DNA of 64,000 bases from Candidatus Sulfurimonas marisnigri (GCF_015265475.1 NZ_CP054493.1:1364001-1428000); one strand, 5' to 3'; positions 46,709 through 55,480 are shown, counted from the first letter of the stretch. Notes: generated from the letters alone by a model not told the origin. Made by a program: numbers and translations.

Positions 46709-47893
46709 CTAAGCTTCTAACTCTTCAACTTTCCAAGGAAGACCTTGAGTATTCATCTCAACCATAAATGGATCTGGGTCTAATTGTTCAATATTAAACA
46801 CTCCTTGTCCACTCCATATGCCTTTTAACATAAGTTTAGCCCCTATCATAGCAGGAACACCTGTTGTATATGAAACACCTTGGGAGTTTGTCTCTTTGTA
46901 GCACTCTTCATGGTCTTTTACTTGATAGATATAGATTTTTTTCTTAACTCCATCTTTTATGCCCTCAGCGACGATACCTATATTTGTCTTACCTTTAGTT
47001 CTTGGTCCCAAAGATGCAGGGTCTGGCAAAAGAGTCTTTAAAAATTCCATAGGAACTATCTTCTGTCCCTTATGTTCAACCTCTTTAATGCCCAACATTC
47101 CGACATTTTCTAAACACTTCATATGTGTTAAATAACTTTGACCAAAAGTCATAAAAAATCGTATTCTCTTAAGACCCTTAATGTGTTTAACAAGTGACTC
47201 CAACTCTTCATGATAAAGTAGATATGAATCTTTTGGTCCAACTTCCGGATAGTCCCAAACCATTTTAATCTCCATAGGTTCTGTCTCTATCCACTCCCCA
47301 TTTTCCCAATAACGACCTTTTGAGCTAACTTCTCTAAGATTTATCTCCGGGTTGAAGTTTGTAGCAAATGCATAGCCGTGATCACCAGCGTTACAGTCTA
47401 AAATATCTATAGTATGGATCTCATCGAAGTAGTGTTTTTGAGCATAGGCACAAAACATATTTGTAGCACCTGGGTCAAATCCGCTTCCAAGCAAGCCCAT
47501 AATACCGGCCTCTTTAAATTTTTCGTCTCTTTCCCACTGAAGTTTATACTCAAACTTTGCCTCATCAGGGTGTTCATAGTTTGCTGTATCCAAATAAGGT
47601 GTCTTAGTAGCAATACATGCATCCATAATGGTTAAATCTTGGTACGGAAGAGCTACATTTATAACAATATCAGCTCTACATGTAGAGATAAGTTTTACTA
47701 ACTCTTCAACACTGTCTGCATCAACTTGAGCAACTTCAATATTTGCATCTGGTAGTTCATTTTTTATATCTTCACATTTAGAAAGAGTTCTGCTAGCAAG
47801 TACAATTTTGCCAAATACATCACTGTTTTGTACACATTTGTGCACAACTACACGGCTAACTCCGCCTGCTCCAACAATAAGTGTTGTTTTCAT
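46709..47893 (-). CDS. saccharopine-dehydrogenase-like carboxynorspermidine dehydrogenase
   Basis: This 394-residue NADPH enzyme condenses putrescine or diaminopropane with aspartate semialdehyde to carboxy(nor)spermidine. The N-terminal Rossmann loop is LIVGAGGVSRVVVHKC, and GLLGSGFDPGATNMFCAYAQKHYFDEIHTIDILDCNAGDHG and the SYTTGVPAMIGAKLML stretch are typical of the carboxynorspermidine type rather than lysine-pathway enzymes. nspC is close by, which supports this reading. Its ATG shares one base with the end of the MFS-acyltransferase gene. Confidence 0.9.
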   Translation of the reverse strand: MKTTLIVGAGGVSRVVVHKCVQNSDVFGKIVLASRTLSKCEDIKNELPDANIEVAQVDADSVEELVKLISTCRADIVINVALPYQDLTIMDACIATKTPYLDTANYEHPDEAKFEYKLQWERDEKFKEAGIMGLLGSGFDPGATNMFCAYAQKHYFDEIHTIDILDCNAGDHGYAFATNFNPEINLREVSSKGRYWENGEWIETEPMEIKMVWDYPEVGPKDSYLLYHEELESLVKHIKGLKRIRFFMTFGQSYLTHMKCLENVGMLGIKEVEHKGQKIVPMEFLKTLLPDPASLGPRTKGKTNIGIVAEGIKDGVKKKIYIYQVKDHEECYKETNSQGVSYTTGVPAMIGAKLMLKGIWSGQGVFNIEQLDPDPFMVEMNTQGLPWKVEELEA

Positions 47894-49713
47894 TACTTAT
47901 ATCCCTTTAACTTAATAATTTTATTTCTAAGCTCATCTGCTTTAATTTCATCTGAGATAGGCTTTCCAAAGTGAACAGTTATTTCTCTTTTTTTGAAAAA
48001 ACTTTTTTTTGTTTTGCCCTTGTGTCTTGAAAATATACTTCCAAAAACACCGTCTATATAAAAAGGCACTATATCTGCACCATCTCTCTCAATAAATTCA
48101 TAGCCTCTGTAAAATTTTGAAACATCAGAATTCCTAGATATTTCACCTTCTGGAAATATTGCTATTATTTTACCATTTTTTAGTCTATTTGAAGCCTCAA
48201 AAAAAGAATTTTTAGATGCTTTTGATGAAAGTGGTATTAAGTCGGCTTTTTTAAATATAGCGTTAAAATAGTTCCAGTTATAAATATCTTTATCTATCAT
48301 ATAATTTATTCTTCGCTCTATTGGAAGTTGAACAATAAACCAATCTACCCAGCTTACATGATTTCCCAAAAGAAGCACACCTTTATCTTTTGGAATATTT
48401 TCCAATCCTACATATTTATAACTGTGACGACTCTTTAACATTAGTTCAAAAACAACCCAAAACAGCATTACAAAATATCGTCTAAAAAGCATTACACTCA
48501 GAAAAAGACCAACAATAGCCATAATATAAAAAAGTATCTTTGCATTAGCACCAAAGTATGCAAATAGTGTTGTAATTATTAAAAATATAAACATAAAAAT
48601 AGTTTGTATAAAATTATTTCCGGCGAGTATAGTGCCCAGATGTACATTAGGTGATAAATACTGAATTTTTGCATTGAGAGGAACCATCAAGAGTCCAGAA
48701 AAAAGACCAAAAAGCATAAACTCAATCGCTAAAAATATAACCGAAGTTGTAAATGGAATTGACAGTACCACAATTGTGACTCCAACAGCACTAAGAGCCG
48801 ACAGCCCTGTATTTATATAATATTTTGAAAAGTTTGCGGCCAGTATTGAACCAAACACTATCCCAAACACTGCCAATGACATAATGCCTTGAACAACCAA
48901 CGCATTAGTGATGCCAAGCGCACTCTTTGCGTACTCACCGAAAATTGCTAAGATAACTTGAGAGATAGACCAAAAGAGACCAAGAGCTATAATGTTGTCA
49001 AATATCTCTTTTTTTCTTTTTATCATCATTATATTTTTCTTTAAATATGCACCAAATATATATCTCTTAAATCTAAACGCTCTTAAACTTTTTTCTGCCA
49101 TTTTATTTGGCAGTTTAGAAGCTAAATACCATTCAATAACTGAACCCAAAACTAAGAGCCACCCTAGAGGTGCTATTACTTTTAAAATCTCCTCTTTTGT
49201 GTAAGCAACATCGCCAATCATACCTTCAAAGAGTGCGGTGTAAAAAATAATGCCTATCAGTATTGCTGATGTAGTTATGGCTTGAACCGCCCCATTTCCA
49301 GCACTTATAAACTTTAGGCCGACCAGCTCTTTTATATACCCATATTTGGCAGGTCCATATATTGCACTTTGTAGAGCCAATAAAAAAGTCAAAGCGAATG
49401 CAGCTAAAAACCACCCTTGGTAGTACGAGTAGGTAATCAAAAGTGTTATAAAAACGGCAGAGATTGAAGCGTATTTCATGATTAAATTTTTAGGAAACTT
49501 ATCTGCCAAAAAACCTGCTGGTGAAAACATTAAGATAAAAGGAAGGAGCATAAGTGAATTTACTATTGCTGTTAAGACTATCTGAGTGCTTCCGTCATAA
49601 ACTTTAAAGACAGTATTTTGAACTATTATTTTATGTCCTAAATCTGTAAAAGCATTTAAAAATATAACTAAAAGATAGTTTACAACACCTGCAATTCTAA
49701 ACATATCTCTCAT
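47893..49713 (-). CDS. MFS transporter fused to lysophospholipid acyltransferase
   Basis: Residues from about 1 to 415 form a 12-helix major facilitator domain. Residues from about 420 to 606 are a PlsC-type acyltransferase with GNHVSWVDWFIVQ (NHxxxxD), the FPEGEISRN motif and VPFYIDGVFGS. The arrangement resembles LplT-Aas proteins, which flip and re-acylate lysophospholipids, but the adenylating domain of Aas is absent. It is in the inner membrane. It heads the run with the dehydrogenase, HDOD and nspC genes, with a one-base overlap. A link with polyamines is not evident. Confidence 0.9.
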   Translation of the reverse strand: MRDMFRIAGVVNYLLVIFLNAFTDLGHKIIVQNTVFKVYDGSTQIVLTAIVNSLMLLPFILMFSPAGFLADKFPKNLIMKYASISAVFITLLITYSYYQGWFLAAFALTFLLALQSAIYGPAKYGYIKELVGLKFISAGNGAVQAITTSAILIGIIFYTALFEGMIGDVAYTKEEILKVIAPLGWLLVLGSVIEWYLASKLPNKMAEKSLRAFRFKRYIFGAYLKKNIMMIKRKKEIFDNIIALGLFWSISQVILAIFGEYAKSALGITNALVVQGIMSLAVFGIVFGSILAANFSKYYINTGLSALSAVGVTIVVLSIPFTTSVIFLAIEFMLFGLFSGLLMVPLNAKIQYLSPNVHLGTILAGNNFIQTIFMFIFLIITTLFAYFGANAKILFYIMAIVGLFLSVMLFRRYFVMLFWVVFELMLKSRHSYKYVGLENIPKDKGVLLLGNHVSWVDWFIVQLPIERRINYMIDKDIYNWNYFNAIFKKADLIPLSSKASKNSFFEASNRLKNGKIIAIFPEGEISRNSDVSKFYRGYEFIERDGADIVPFYIDGVFGSIFSRHKGKTKKSFFKKREITVHFGKPISDEIKADELRNKIIKLKGYK

Positions 49714-49718
49714 TCTAT

Positions 49719-50429
49719 CTAGCTTTGAGTCTCAACTAAGGTTGTACTCCAAAGTTCGTACTCTCCATGTTCTTCTTTTATAAACTCCAATAATGGAGCT
49801 ATCACCTCTCTTAGGTCATCTTCATTTAGAGTATGCTCTTTTGTTAATGCCACTCCATACTCAAGTTCATCACTGCTAATATCATCTTTAAAAGTAAATC
49901 CGCATGTCAAAGCTTTTTTAATAAATCTCTCTTTTTGTGTAAAAGTATCAAATGAAGCATAATGTTCTACCTCTCTGGAGATAGATTTATCATCACCCTC
50001 CTCTTGCATAAGAGAGATTATATGCTGACTCTGCATTAAACATAATTCTAAATCAGTTGGAAAAATATTAAAATCAAAGAACTGCCAATCTTTATCTCGT
50101 GCAGCATTACTCTCATATATGTAGCCTGTCGGTTTTAATATTTCTGTCACGACAGAATCCAATTTCTTTGAATCAGATGCATAAAAATAGACCTCACTCC
50201 ACTCACCAACTATTCTGTTTCCAACATAATATGCTCTGTTTTCAAGCTCCAATGCAATAATAAGAGACTCTTTAGTCTCAAAAAATGAATCAAGTTCATC
50301 ATTAATTGCGTCAAACTTTATAAAAACACTAAATATCCAAGGACAATCCTCTTTATGCTCTTTGGCATCCAAATATACTTCTATATGAACAACTTCATTA
50401 TCTTCTAATCTACTAAATGTTTCTCTCAT
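49719..50429 (-). CDS. DUF695 plus RraB-like protein
   Basis: This 236-residue acidic cytoplasmic protein looks like two domains. The first 125 residues resemble DUF695 (DCPWIFSVFIKFDAINDEL and AYYVGNRIVGEWSEVYFYA). The last 90 resemble the RNase E inhibitor RraB (FIKKALTCGFTFKDD, then a helix with LNEDDLREVIAPLLEFIKEEHGEYELWSTTLV). Campylobacterota are not known to have RNase E, so the partner must differ. It is divergent from the porin gene, with a Fur-like box between them, and lies 5 bases before the MFS-acyltransferase gene. Confidence 0.72.
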   Translation of the reverse strand: MRETFSRLEDNEVVHIEVYLDAKEHKEDCPWIFSVFIKFDAINDELDSFFETKESLIIALELENRAYYVGNRIVGEWSEVYFYASDSKKLDSVVTEILKPTGYIYESNAARDKDWQFFDFNIFPTDLELCLMQSQHIISLMQEEGDDKSISREVEHYASFDTFTQKERFIKKALTCGFTFKDDISSDELEYGVALTKEHTLNEDDLREVIAPLLEFIKEEHGEYELWSTTLVETQS

Positions 50430-50496
50430 ATTTCACTTCATTTATTTTTTATTTATTATAACAAACTTAGACATAAAATATAGAATTAACTCTTAT

Positions 50497-50511
50497 CGAT
50501 AACAATTATCA
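50497..50511. promoter_or_regulatory. Fur-box-like palindrome in a divergent promoter region
   Basis: CGATAACAATTATCA matches the 7-1-7 Fur consensus TGATAATnATTATCA at 12 of 14 arm positions. It overlaps a second palindrome, TTATCGATAA (50493-50502). A TATAAT for the porin begins at 50541 and a minus-strand TATAAT for the DUF695 gene at 50460, so the box could control either or both. Iron control is inferred. Confidence 0.5.
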
Positions 50512-50602
50512 TTTTAATATTCATTTAAGAATATTTAATATATAATTCTTCTACAACAATAAATTAAGACAACATTTGTTTTAATCATTAAAAAGGAAAA
50601 TT

Positions 50603-51844
50603 ATGAAATTATTAAATAACAAACTAGGATTAAGTGTAGCAACAACACTTTTACTATCAACTTCGGCATTTGCAGATACAGCTTCAGATATAGCAGAACT
50701 TAGAAAAGAGATAGCAGATCTTAAAGAGCTTTCAAGAACTTTGGTTGATGAGACAAGTGATCTTAAAACTGGTTTTAACTATACTAAAGTAGATTCTACT
50801 AAATCATACAGCGGTATGGGTGCAGCAGCTTCTAAAGTATACTACTCTAAATCTCCACTAAGTATAGGTGGTTATGGTGAAATGTATTACGCTCATACTT
50901 CAAATGAAGGTGCTACTAATTCCGATGTTATTGATGTTTATAGATTTATTCCATATATTGGTTATAAATTTAGTGACAACATCATCTTAAATGTCGAGTT
51001 AGAATTCGAACATGGTGGTGGCGGAGACAATGCATCTGGGGATGGTTATGTTATTGTTGAGTTTATGTACCTTGATTTTCTTTTCAACGAAAACATAAAC
51101 GCAAGAGTTGGTAATATGTTAATGCCAATGGGTCTAATCAATGAGAGACATGAACCAACATTATTTACTACTGTTCAAAGACCGAACACATCTAAGAGGC
51201 TAATTCCATCTACATGGCATGAAAATGGTGTTATGGCTTATGGAAATATAACTGATAGTTTGTCATATAAAGTTGGTGCATTTTCAGCTCTAGATTTAAC
51301 TTCTGGAGCAGGAGAAGGTGATGACTGGATGAGAAAAAGTCGTATTGGCTCATATAGAAATCAAAATAGATTAGGATTGGCTGGTGTTGCAAGAATAGAC
51401 TATACTGGAATTAACGGTCTTTTAATAGGTGCATCAACATATATGGATTCAGATTTAACAATGATTGATACACATGTTGATTATAATCTTGATGCTCTTC
51501 GAATTTATGGTGTTTTAACTCAAACAAGCCGTTCTAGTACTCCAATTGGTGAGCCTAAAAAAGCAAAAGGTGGCTTTTTAAATGTTGGTTATGATTTACT
51601 GTCATTTACTACATCTAAAAATAAAATGCCTGTTTTTATTCAGTATGAGAGTGTAGATGCTCAAGATGAAGTAGTTCTTCCTGCAACATCTTCTGATTCA
51701 ACTGAAACTATGAATACAACAACAGTAGGCATTAATTACTTTCCACATGAACAAGTTGTACTTAAAGCTGATTATGCGATGCAAACACAAAATGGATCAT
51801 CGGATAAAGATGTCTTTAGTCTTTCTATGGGTTTCATTTTCTAA
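50603..51844 (+). CDS. outer-membrane porin
   Basis: The 413-residue protein has a signal peptide ending TSAFA and a short coiled coil (DIAELRKEIADLKELSRTLVDET). A beta-rich body with alternating polar/hydrophobic strands follows, and the C-terminus ends in phenylalanine (FSLSMGFIF), as outer-membrane barrels do. The coiled coil is a feature of trimeric porins of this phylum. Ligand specificity cannot be read. AAAAAGGAAAA precedes the ATG, and a Fur-like box lies about 100 bases upstream, so iron-linked expression is possible. Confidence 0.85.
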   Translation: MKLLNNKLGLSVATTLLLSTSAFADTASDIAELRKEIADLKELSRTLVDETSDLKTGFNYTKVDSTKSYSGMGAAASKVYYSKSPLSIGGYGEMYYAHTSNEGATNSDVIDVYRFIPYIGYKFSDNIILNVELEFEHGGGGDNASGDGYVIVEFMYLDFLFNENINARVGNMLMPMGLINERHEPTLFTTVQRPNTSKRLIPSTWHENGVMAYGNITDSLSYKVGAFSALDLTSGAGEGDDWMRKSRIGSYRNQNRLGLAGVARIDYTGINGLLIGASTYMDSDLTMIDTHVDYNLDALRIYGVLTQTSRSSTPIGEPKKAKGGFLNVGYDLLSFTTSKNKMPVFIQYESVDAQDEVVLPATSSDSTETMNTTTVGINYFPHEQVVLKADYAMQTQNGSSDKDVFSLSMGFIF

Positions 51845-51865
51845 AAAGTTTTATTATCCTTTTGT

Positions 51866-51897
51866 GGCGCTCCTTTTCTCTCCTGTTTTGGAGCGCT
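51866..51897 (+). terminator. hairpin after the porin gene
   Basis: GGCGCTCC (51866-51873) and GGAGCGCT (51890-51897) form a GC-rich 7-base stem plus a G-T pair, with a 16-base loop. No T-run follows directly, so termination may be incomplete or stabilise the 3' end. Confidence 0.5.
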
Positions 51898-51919
51898 ATA
51901 CAAATCTTTACTAAAATTA

Positions 51920-51948
51920 TTGACAAAAAAACTATTATTCTATACAAT
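51920..51948 (+). promoter_or_regulatory. consensus sigma-70 promoter for the FMN-binding protein gene
   Basis: TTGACA (51920-51925) and TACAAT (51943-51948) are 17 bases apart, 27 bases before the ATG at 51975. This is one of the two best promoters in the window. A separate promoter from the porin gene implies separate control. Confidence 0.6.
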
Positions 51949-51974
51949 CAGCAAAAAATTAAAGAGACCCACCT

Positions 51975-52502
51975 ATGAAAAAAATTATTATATTAGCTTT
52001 TCTACTTTTATCAATACAACTAAGTGCTCAAATGCTTATTTCGCCTTATGATGCAATGAAAGCTGCTTATGGTGAAACAAGTGAAATAAGTAAAAAAAAC
52101 ATTGTATTAAAAAACACTCAAGCTAAAAAAATCTCTCAAGATGCAAAAGTTAAACTTTATAGCAAAATCACTAGAGTTTTTACAGCTAAAAAAGAGAATG
52201 AGCTACTAGGACATGGCATCTTAATAAGCAGAACTATGAGAACAAAAACCGTAGTAGTTTTATATATAATCACTAAAGATTCTGTTTTAAAAAGTAGTGA
52301 AATAATCGCTTTTAATGAACCAATGGAGTATCTTCCTTCAAAAACTTGGCTTGAGCAGTTTGAAAATCTATCTACTGATAAAAGACTTAGAGTCTCTAAA
52401 GATATCCCTACCATTACTGGTGCTACACTGACTGCTAGAGGTTTAGTGGATGGTTCAAGAGTCGCCTTTGCTTTTTATGAAGAGATTATAAAAGGTAAAT
52501 AA
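51975..52502 (+). CDS. exported FMN-binding domain protein
   Basis: The 175-residue protein has a signal peptide (LAFLLLSIQLSAQ) and a C-terminal FMN-binding domain with the attachment motif TITGATLTARGLV, close to the D/SGATxT site at which ApbE links FMN to threonine. The rest is a small alpha/beta domain (LYSKITRVFTAKKENELLGHGIL). It probably carries covalent flavin in the periplasm. Two membrane proteins follow, one with a 1-base overlap, and apbE lies convergent beyond them, so the group looks like a flavin electron-transfer set. Confidence 0.85.
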   Translation: MKKIIILAFLLLSIQLSAQMLISPYDAMKAAYGETSEISKKNIVLKNTQAKKISQDAKVKLYSKITRVFTAKKENELLGHGILISRTMRTKTVVVLYIITKDSVLKSSEIIAFNEPMEYLPSKTWLEQFENLSTDKRLRVSKDIPTITGATLTARGLVDGSRVAFAFYEEIIKGK

Positions 52503-52975
52503 TGAAATTTACACTTATCAACAATATAGAAAAAGATAGTGCTATGAGTCTTATATTAAAAGGCTTTTTGATTTTTATATTTTTATATTTAATAGCAGAT
52601 GTTTTAGTTATGAAATCAAGTTTTGGCATATCTATTGAAACAATTAATACAACACTTTTTGGTAACGAAGAAACATACGCAGACCCCTTAACAGAGTCTG
52701 CTTTTTTAGAGTTTTGGCATACACAAATATTTTTTATAATGATGGTTTTACTGACACTTAACGCTATATTTATTAGAGTTGCAAAAAGAAGTAGAGTTAT
52801 TTTAACGAATATGCTTATGATTAGCGCAATAAGCTCTCTAATCTCATTAGCTCTAGCTTTTTACATGTCAAATATATTTGTAAATATATATTTATTCACT
52901 TTTTCAACTTGGCACGCAGTAGCTGTTTATATGATTTTCTACTCATTTTGGAAACTAAATGCAAAAAGTATATAA
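52502..52975 (+). CDS. small four-helix membrane protein, function unknown
   Basis: The 157-residue product has about four hydrophobic segments (about 20-37, 73-92, 101-120 and 125-150). It has two tryptophan-flanked histidines (FWHTQIF and TWHAVAV) that could bind haem, but this is speculation. I recognise no family. It starts 1 base inside the FMN-protein gene end and is itself overlapped by 17 bases by the next gene, so all three are co-translated. Confidence 0.7.
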   Translation: MKFTLINNIEKDSAMSLILKGFLIFIFLYLIADVLVMKSSFGISIETINTTLFGNEETYADPLTESAFLEFWHTQIFFIMMVLLTLNAIFIRVAKRSRVILTNMLMISAISSLISLALAFYMSNIFVNIYLFTFSTWHAVAVYMIFYSFWKLNAKSI

Positions 52976-53405
52976 ACTCTCCATACTTTACTATCTACTC
53001 TTTTCACTGCTTCTTATTGCAAGTTCTGTTATGTTGTTCGAGCAAAAAATAGGTTTTAGTTTTAACAATGTTTTAGATTATTACCTTGGCAATGAAGATA
53101 AGTTTATTCCTGCTAAAAACAGTGGTGCAATTTTAAAAACAATATTGCCGCATATCTTTGTATTTGGACTGATTACTATGGTTCTTACACACTTTTTAGT
53201 TTTTACAAGACTTCGCTACAAAAAGAGTACATTAATTCTAATTTATCTAACTTTTATAACTTCTTTTTTAGAGATGGCTACTCCATTTTTAATAGTTAAC
53301 GGGTTTGAGTTTTTTGCTTACGTAAAGATACTATCTTTTTTTCTTTTCTTAGCGCTTATTCTATATATATCTTGGCTAATTTTTCACAGCATTGTTTACG
53401 AGTAG
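52959..53405 (+). CDS. small membrane protein, function unknown
   Basis: This 148-residue protein has about four hydrophobic segments (about 5-23, 61-81, 89-110 and 119-144). Two histidines lie in the second segment (LPHIFVFGLITMVLTHFLVF) and another in the last (LIFHSIVYE), positions compatible with cofactor binding. It resembles the preceding protein in size and layout, and the two may form a pair. Its 3' end overlaps apbE, on the other strand, by 30 bases. Confidence 0.7.
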   Translation: MQKVYKLSILYYLLFSLLLIASSVMLFEQKIGFSFNNVLDYYLGNEDKFIPAKNSGAILKTILPHIFVFGLITMVLTHFLVFTRLRYKKSTLILIYLTFITSFLEMATPFLIVNGFEFFAYVKILSFFLFLALILYISWLIFHSIVYE

Positions 53406-54326
53406 ATTTTTTGTAAACTTAGATATATTTTCACTTATTATAATCTTCTTATCACACTGCATAACTATATAACCTACACCAAGAGAGTTTAAAAACTCAT
53501 ACCCTTTCTTAGTCGGCATTACGCTAGCAGCTGTAGCATAAGCGTCTAAATCAGCACTAGGCATACTTCCAATCAATGTTATAGATATAAACTTAGTTTG
53601 TGGTGCTTTTAGCTTTGGATTTATTAGGTGATTATTCTTAGTAGTTCCAACATATCTGTTATAGTTTCCGCTTGTTGTTATCCCCAAATCATTTTTACTT
53701 GTCTCAAATGATAGCAAATGACCTTCGCTAAATGGGTCTTGCACATGTAGCATACATGTAGAGAGACATCTTATATCTCCGCTAGCGCGAATAGTTGCAT
53801 TTACAACGTCCTTATTTCTAAAATACTCTGCCACTTTATCAACAGCAAAACCTTTGCCCATTCCACCCAAATCAACCTGCATACCATATTCCATACAGGC
53901 TTTTTCTTTTTCTACATGTAGCCCTTGTATTTTAACTATTGCACCACTTAACTCTTTGCTTGTCGGCACTCTTTGTTCTTCTCCAAATTTGTAAAGTTTT
54001 TTAGTAACTGAACCAATTGTAATATCAAAATAGCCATCTGTCCGTTTATAATATCTTTGGCTTAGTGTGAGTGCTTCGTAGCTATACTTATCTAAACCTA
54101 TTTTGAATAAATTTTTATTAAGTTGATAAATTATAGAATTTGGATTATATGAAGATATAGAATTGTCAACATCTTTTATGATATTAAAGGCATCTTCAAT
54201 GTAGTTTTTATTTTCTTCTTCTACTGAGACAGTTACAAATGTTGACATAATTATTTGAGTGCGAGAGATTGTTTTAGCCTCTAAAGAGAGCACTAAAACA
54301 AAGAAAAGTAAAACTATTTTAGACAT
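53376..54326 (-). CDS. apbE: FAD:protein FMN transferase
   Basis: ApbE moves FMN from FAD to a threonine in flavoprotein targets. The 316-residue protein has a signal peptide (LLFFVLVLSLEAKT), the QVDLGGMGKGFAVDKVAEYFR motif near residue 150 and the metal-binding region around SADLDAYATAASVMPT. Acting in the periplasm, it could flavinylate the convergent FMN-binding protein. Its end overlaps the last gene of that group by 30 bases. It lies 3 bases after ribBA, which makes a flavin precursor, so the two are probably co-transcribed. Confidence 0.93.
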   Translation of the reverse strand: MSKIVLLFFVLVLSLEAKTISRTQIIMSTFVTVSVEEENKNYIEDAFNIIKDVDNSISSYNPNSIIYQLNKNLFKIGLDKYSYEALTLSQRYYKRTDGYFDITIGSVTKKLYKFGEEQRVPTSKELSGAIVKIQGLHVEKEKACMEYGMQVDLGGMGKGFAVDKVAEYFRNKDVVNATIRASGDIRCLSTCMLHVQDPFSEGHLLSFETSKNDLGITTSGNYNRYVGTTKNNHLINPKLKAPQTKFISITLIGSMPSADLDAYATAASVMPTKKGYEFLNSLGVGYIVMQCDKKIIISENISKFTKNLLVNNAVKN

Positions 54327-54329
54327 AAG

Positions 54330-55358
54330 CTATATATCAATTACCTCATTTACCTCTAATCCAAAACCGCCCAAACCTACAAACTCTGCCTGTTTTAGAG
54401 ATGTAAGCAAGTTCATTTTAGAAATCCCTAAAGATTTTAAAATCTGAGCACCAGTTCCTATCTCTTTCATAGCAGCATTATCTTGATGATTTGTTTTATT
54501 TATAAATACTAGAACTCCACTGTTTAGTTTTAAATACTCTATAGAAGACACAAGATTATTATATTTTTTTTGATTCAAAAGAAGTTCTATATCTGGTACA
54601 ACATTGTGAACTCTAACATTTGCAACAGCTCCGGCATTGTGAAATACAATAGCAGTATGTTCTACTTTATCGTGGTCTGTAAAAGTATGTTGCTTAACTT
54701 TAGTGCCAAAAAATTCCATTTCTTGAACATTAGTCTCATTAACAAGTCTCTCATTTGCTAAGCGATATTCAACAATATCAGATATGAAAACAGTTTTAAG
54801 ATTATGCTTTTCACCAAAGATATCCAAATCATCACGTCTAGCCATCGTTCCATCTTCTTTAATGATTTCACATATAACAGAAGACTCACTAAGTCCCGCT
54901 AAACGGCATAAATCTACAGAACCCTCTGTATGACCTGTTCTTACTAGTGTACCACCATCTTTGGCGATAAGAGGGAAAATATGACCGGGCTTAACTAAAT
55001 CATCAGCATGACTAATTGGATTTGCTAAAATCTTAATAGTATCATCTCTCTCAGAAGCAGATATACCGGTTAAAGCATTTTTTGCATCAACTGACACAGT
55101 AAAAGCTGTCTCATATGAAGATGTATTTGAACTTATCATTGGATTAAGCTCAAGTCTAGTAGCAATAGTCTTACTAAGAGCAACGCATATAAGTCCTCTC
55201 GCATGTGTTGCCATAAAGTTTACATGTGCAGGGGTTGAAAAAGCCGAGGCATAAACTAAATCACCCTCATTCTCTCTATCTTCATCATCACACATGATGA
55301 CCATTTTACCCTTTTTAATCTCGTCAATTGCTTCTAGTACTCTTTGTATAGGTGTCAT
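54330..55358 (-). CDS. ribBA: 3,4-dihydroxy-2-butanone 4-phosphate synthase with degenerate GTP cyclohydrolase II domain
   Basis: Residues from about 1 to 205 form RibB, which makes the four-carbon unit of riboflavin; DDEDRENEGDLV, RGLICVALS and RTGHTEGSVDL are intact. The remaining 135 residues resemble the RibA fold but lack its zinc cysteines and the usual GTP site, so that half is probably inactive. This split is known in Campylobacterota and others. No FMN riboswitch can be recognised upstream. apbE follows after 3 bases, linking flavin synthesis to flavinylation. Confidence 0.9.
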   Translation of the reverse strand: MTPIQRVLEAIDEIKKGKMVIMCDDEDRENEGDLVYASAFSTPAHVNFMATHARGLICVALSKTIATRLELNPMISSNTSSYETAFTVSVDAKNALTGISASERDDTIKILANPISHADDLVKPGHIFPLIAKDGGTLVRTGHTEGSVDLCRLAGLSESSVICEIIKEDGTMARRDDLDIFGEKHNLKTVFISDIVEYRLANERLVNETNVQEMEFFGTKVKQHTFTDHDKVEHTAIVFHNAGAVANVRVHNVVPDIELLLNQKKYNNLVSSIEYLKLNSGVLVFINKTNHQDNAAMKEIGTGAQILKSLGISKMNLLTSLKQAEFVGLGGFGLEVNEVIDI

Positions 55359-55480
55359 ATATTTTCTCTTTGTGTGAATTAAATAATTTTTTTATTATAT
55401 ATAAAACTTATTTAAAAAGAGTTCAACTGCAACTATGAAACTTACTTTATTGGGAATATTCAAATTTAAGCCTATAACAC

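Noticed and set aside
47407-47635. Opposite-frame open frames within the carboxynorspermidine dehydrogenase gene
   Set aside because: They are shadows of a well-conserved gene and have no ribosome sites or recognisable features.
53376-53405. The 30-base convergent overlap of apbE and the small membrane-protein gene as a sign of a wrong stop
   Set aside because: Both frames end naturally with plausible C-termini, and short convergent overlaps are common in compact genomes.
55359-55480. FMN riboswitch upstream of ribBA
   Set aside because: The region shows none of the conserved RFN-element blocks and ribBA starts close to the expected promoter.
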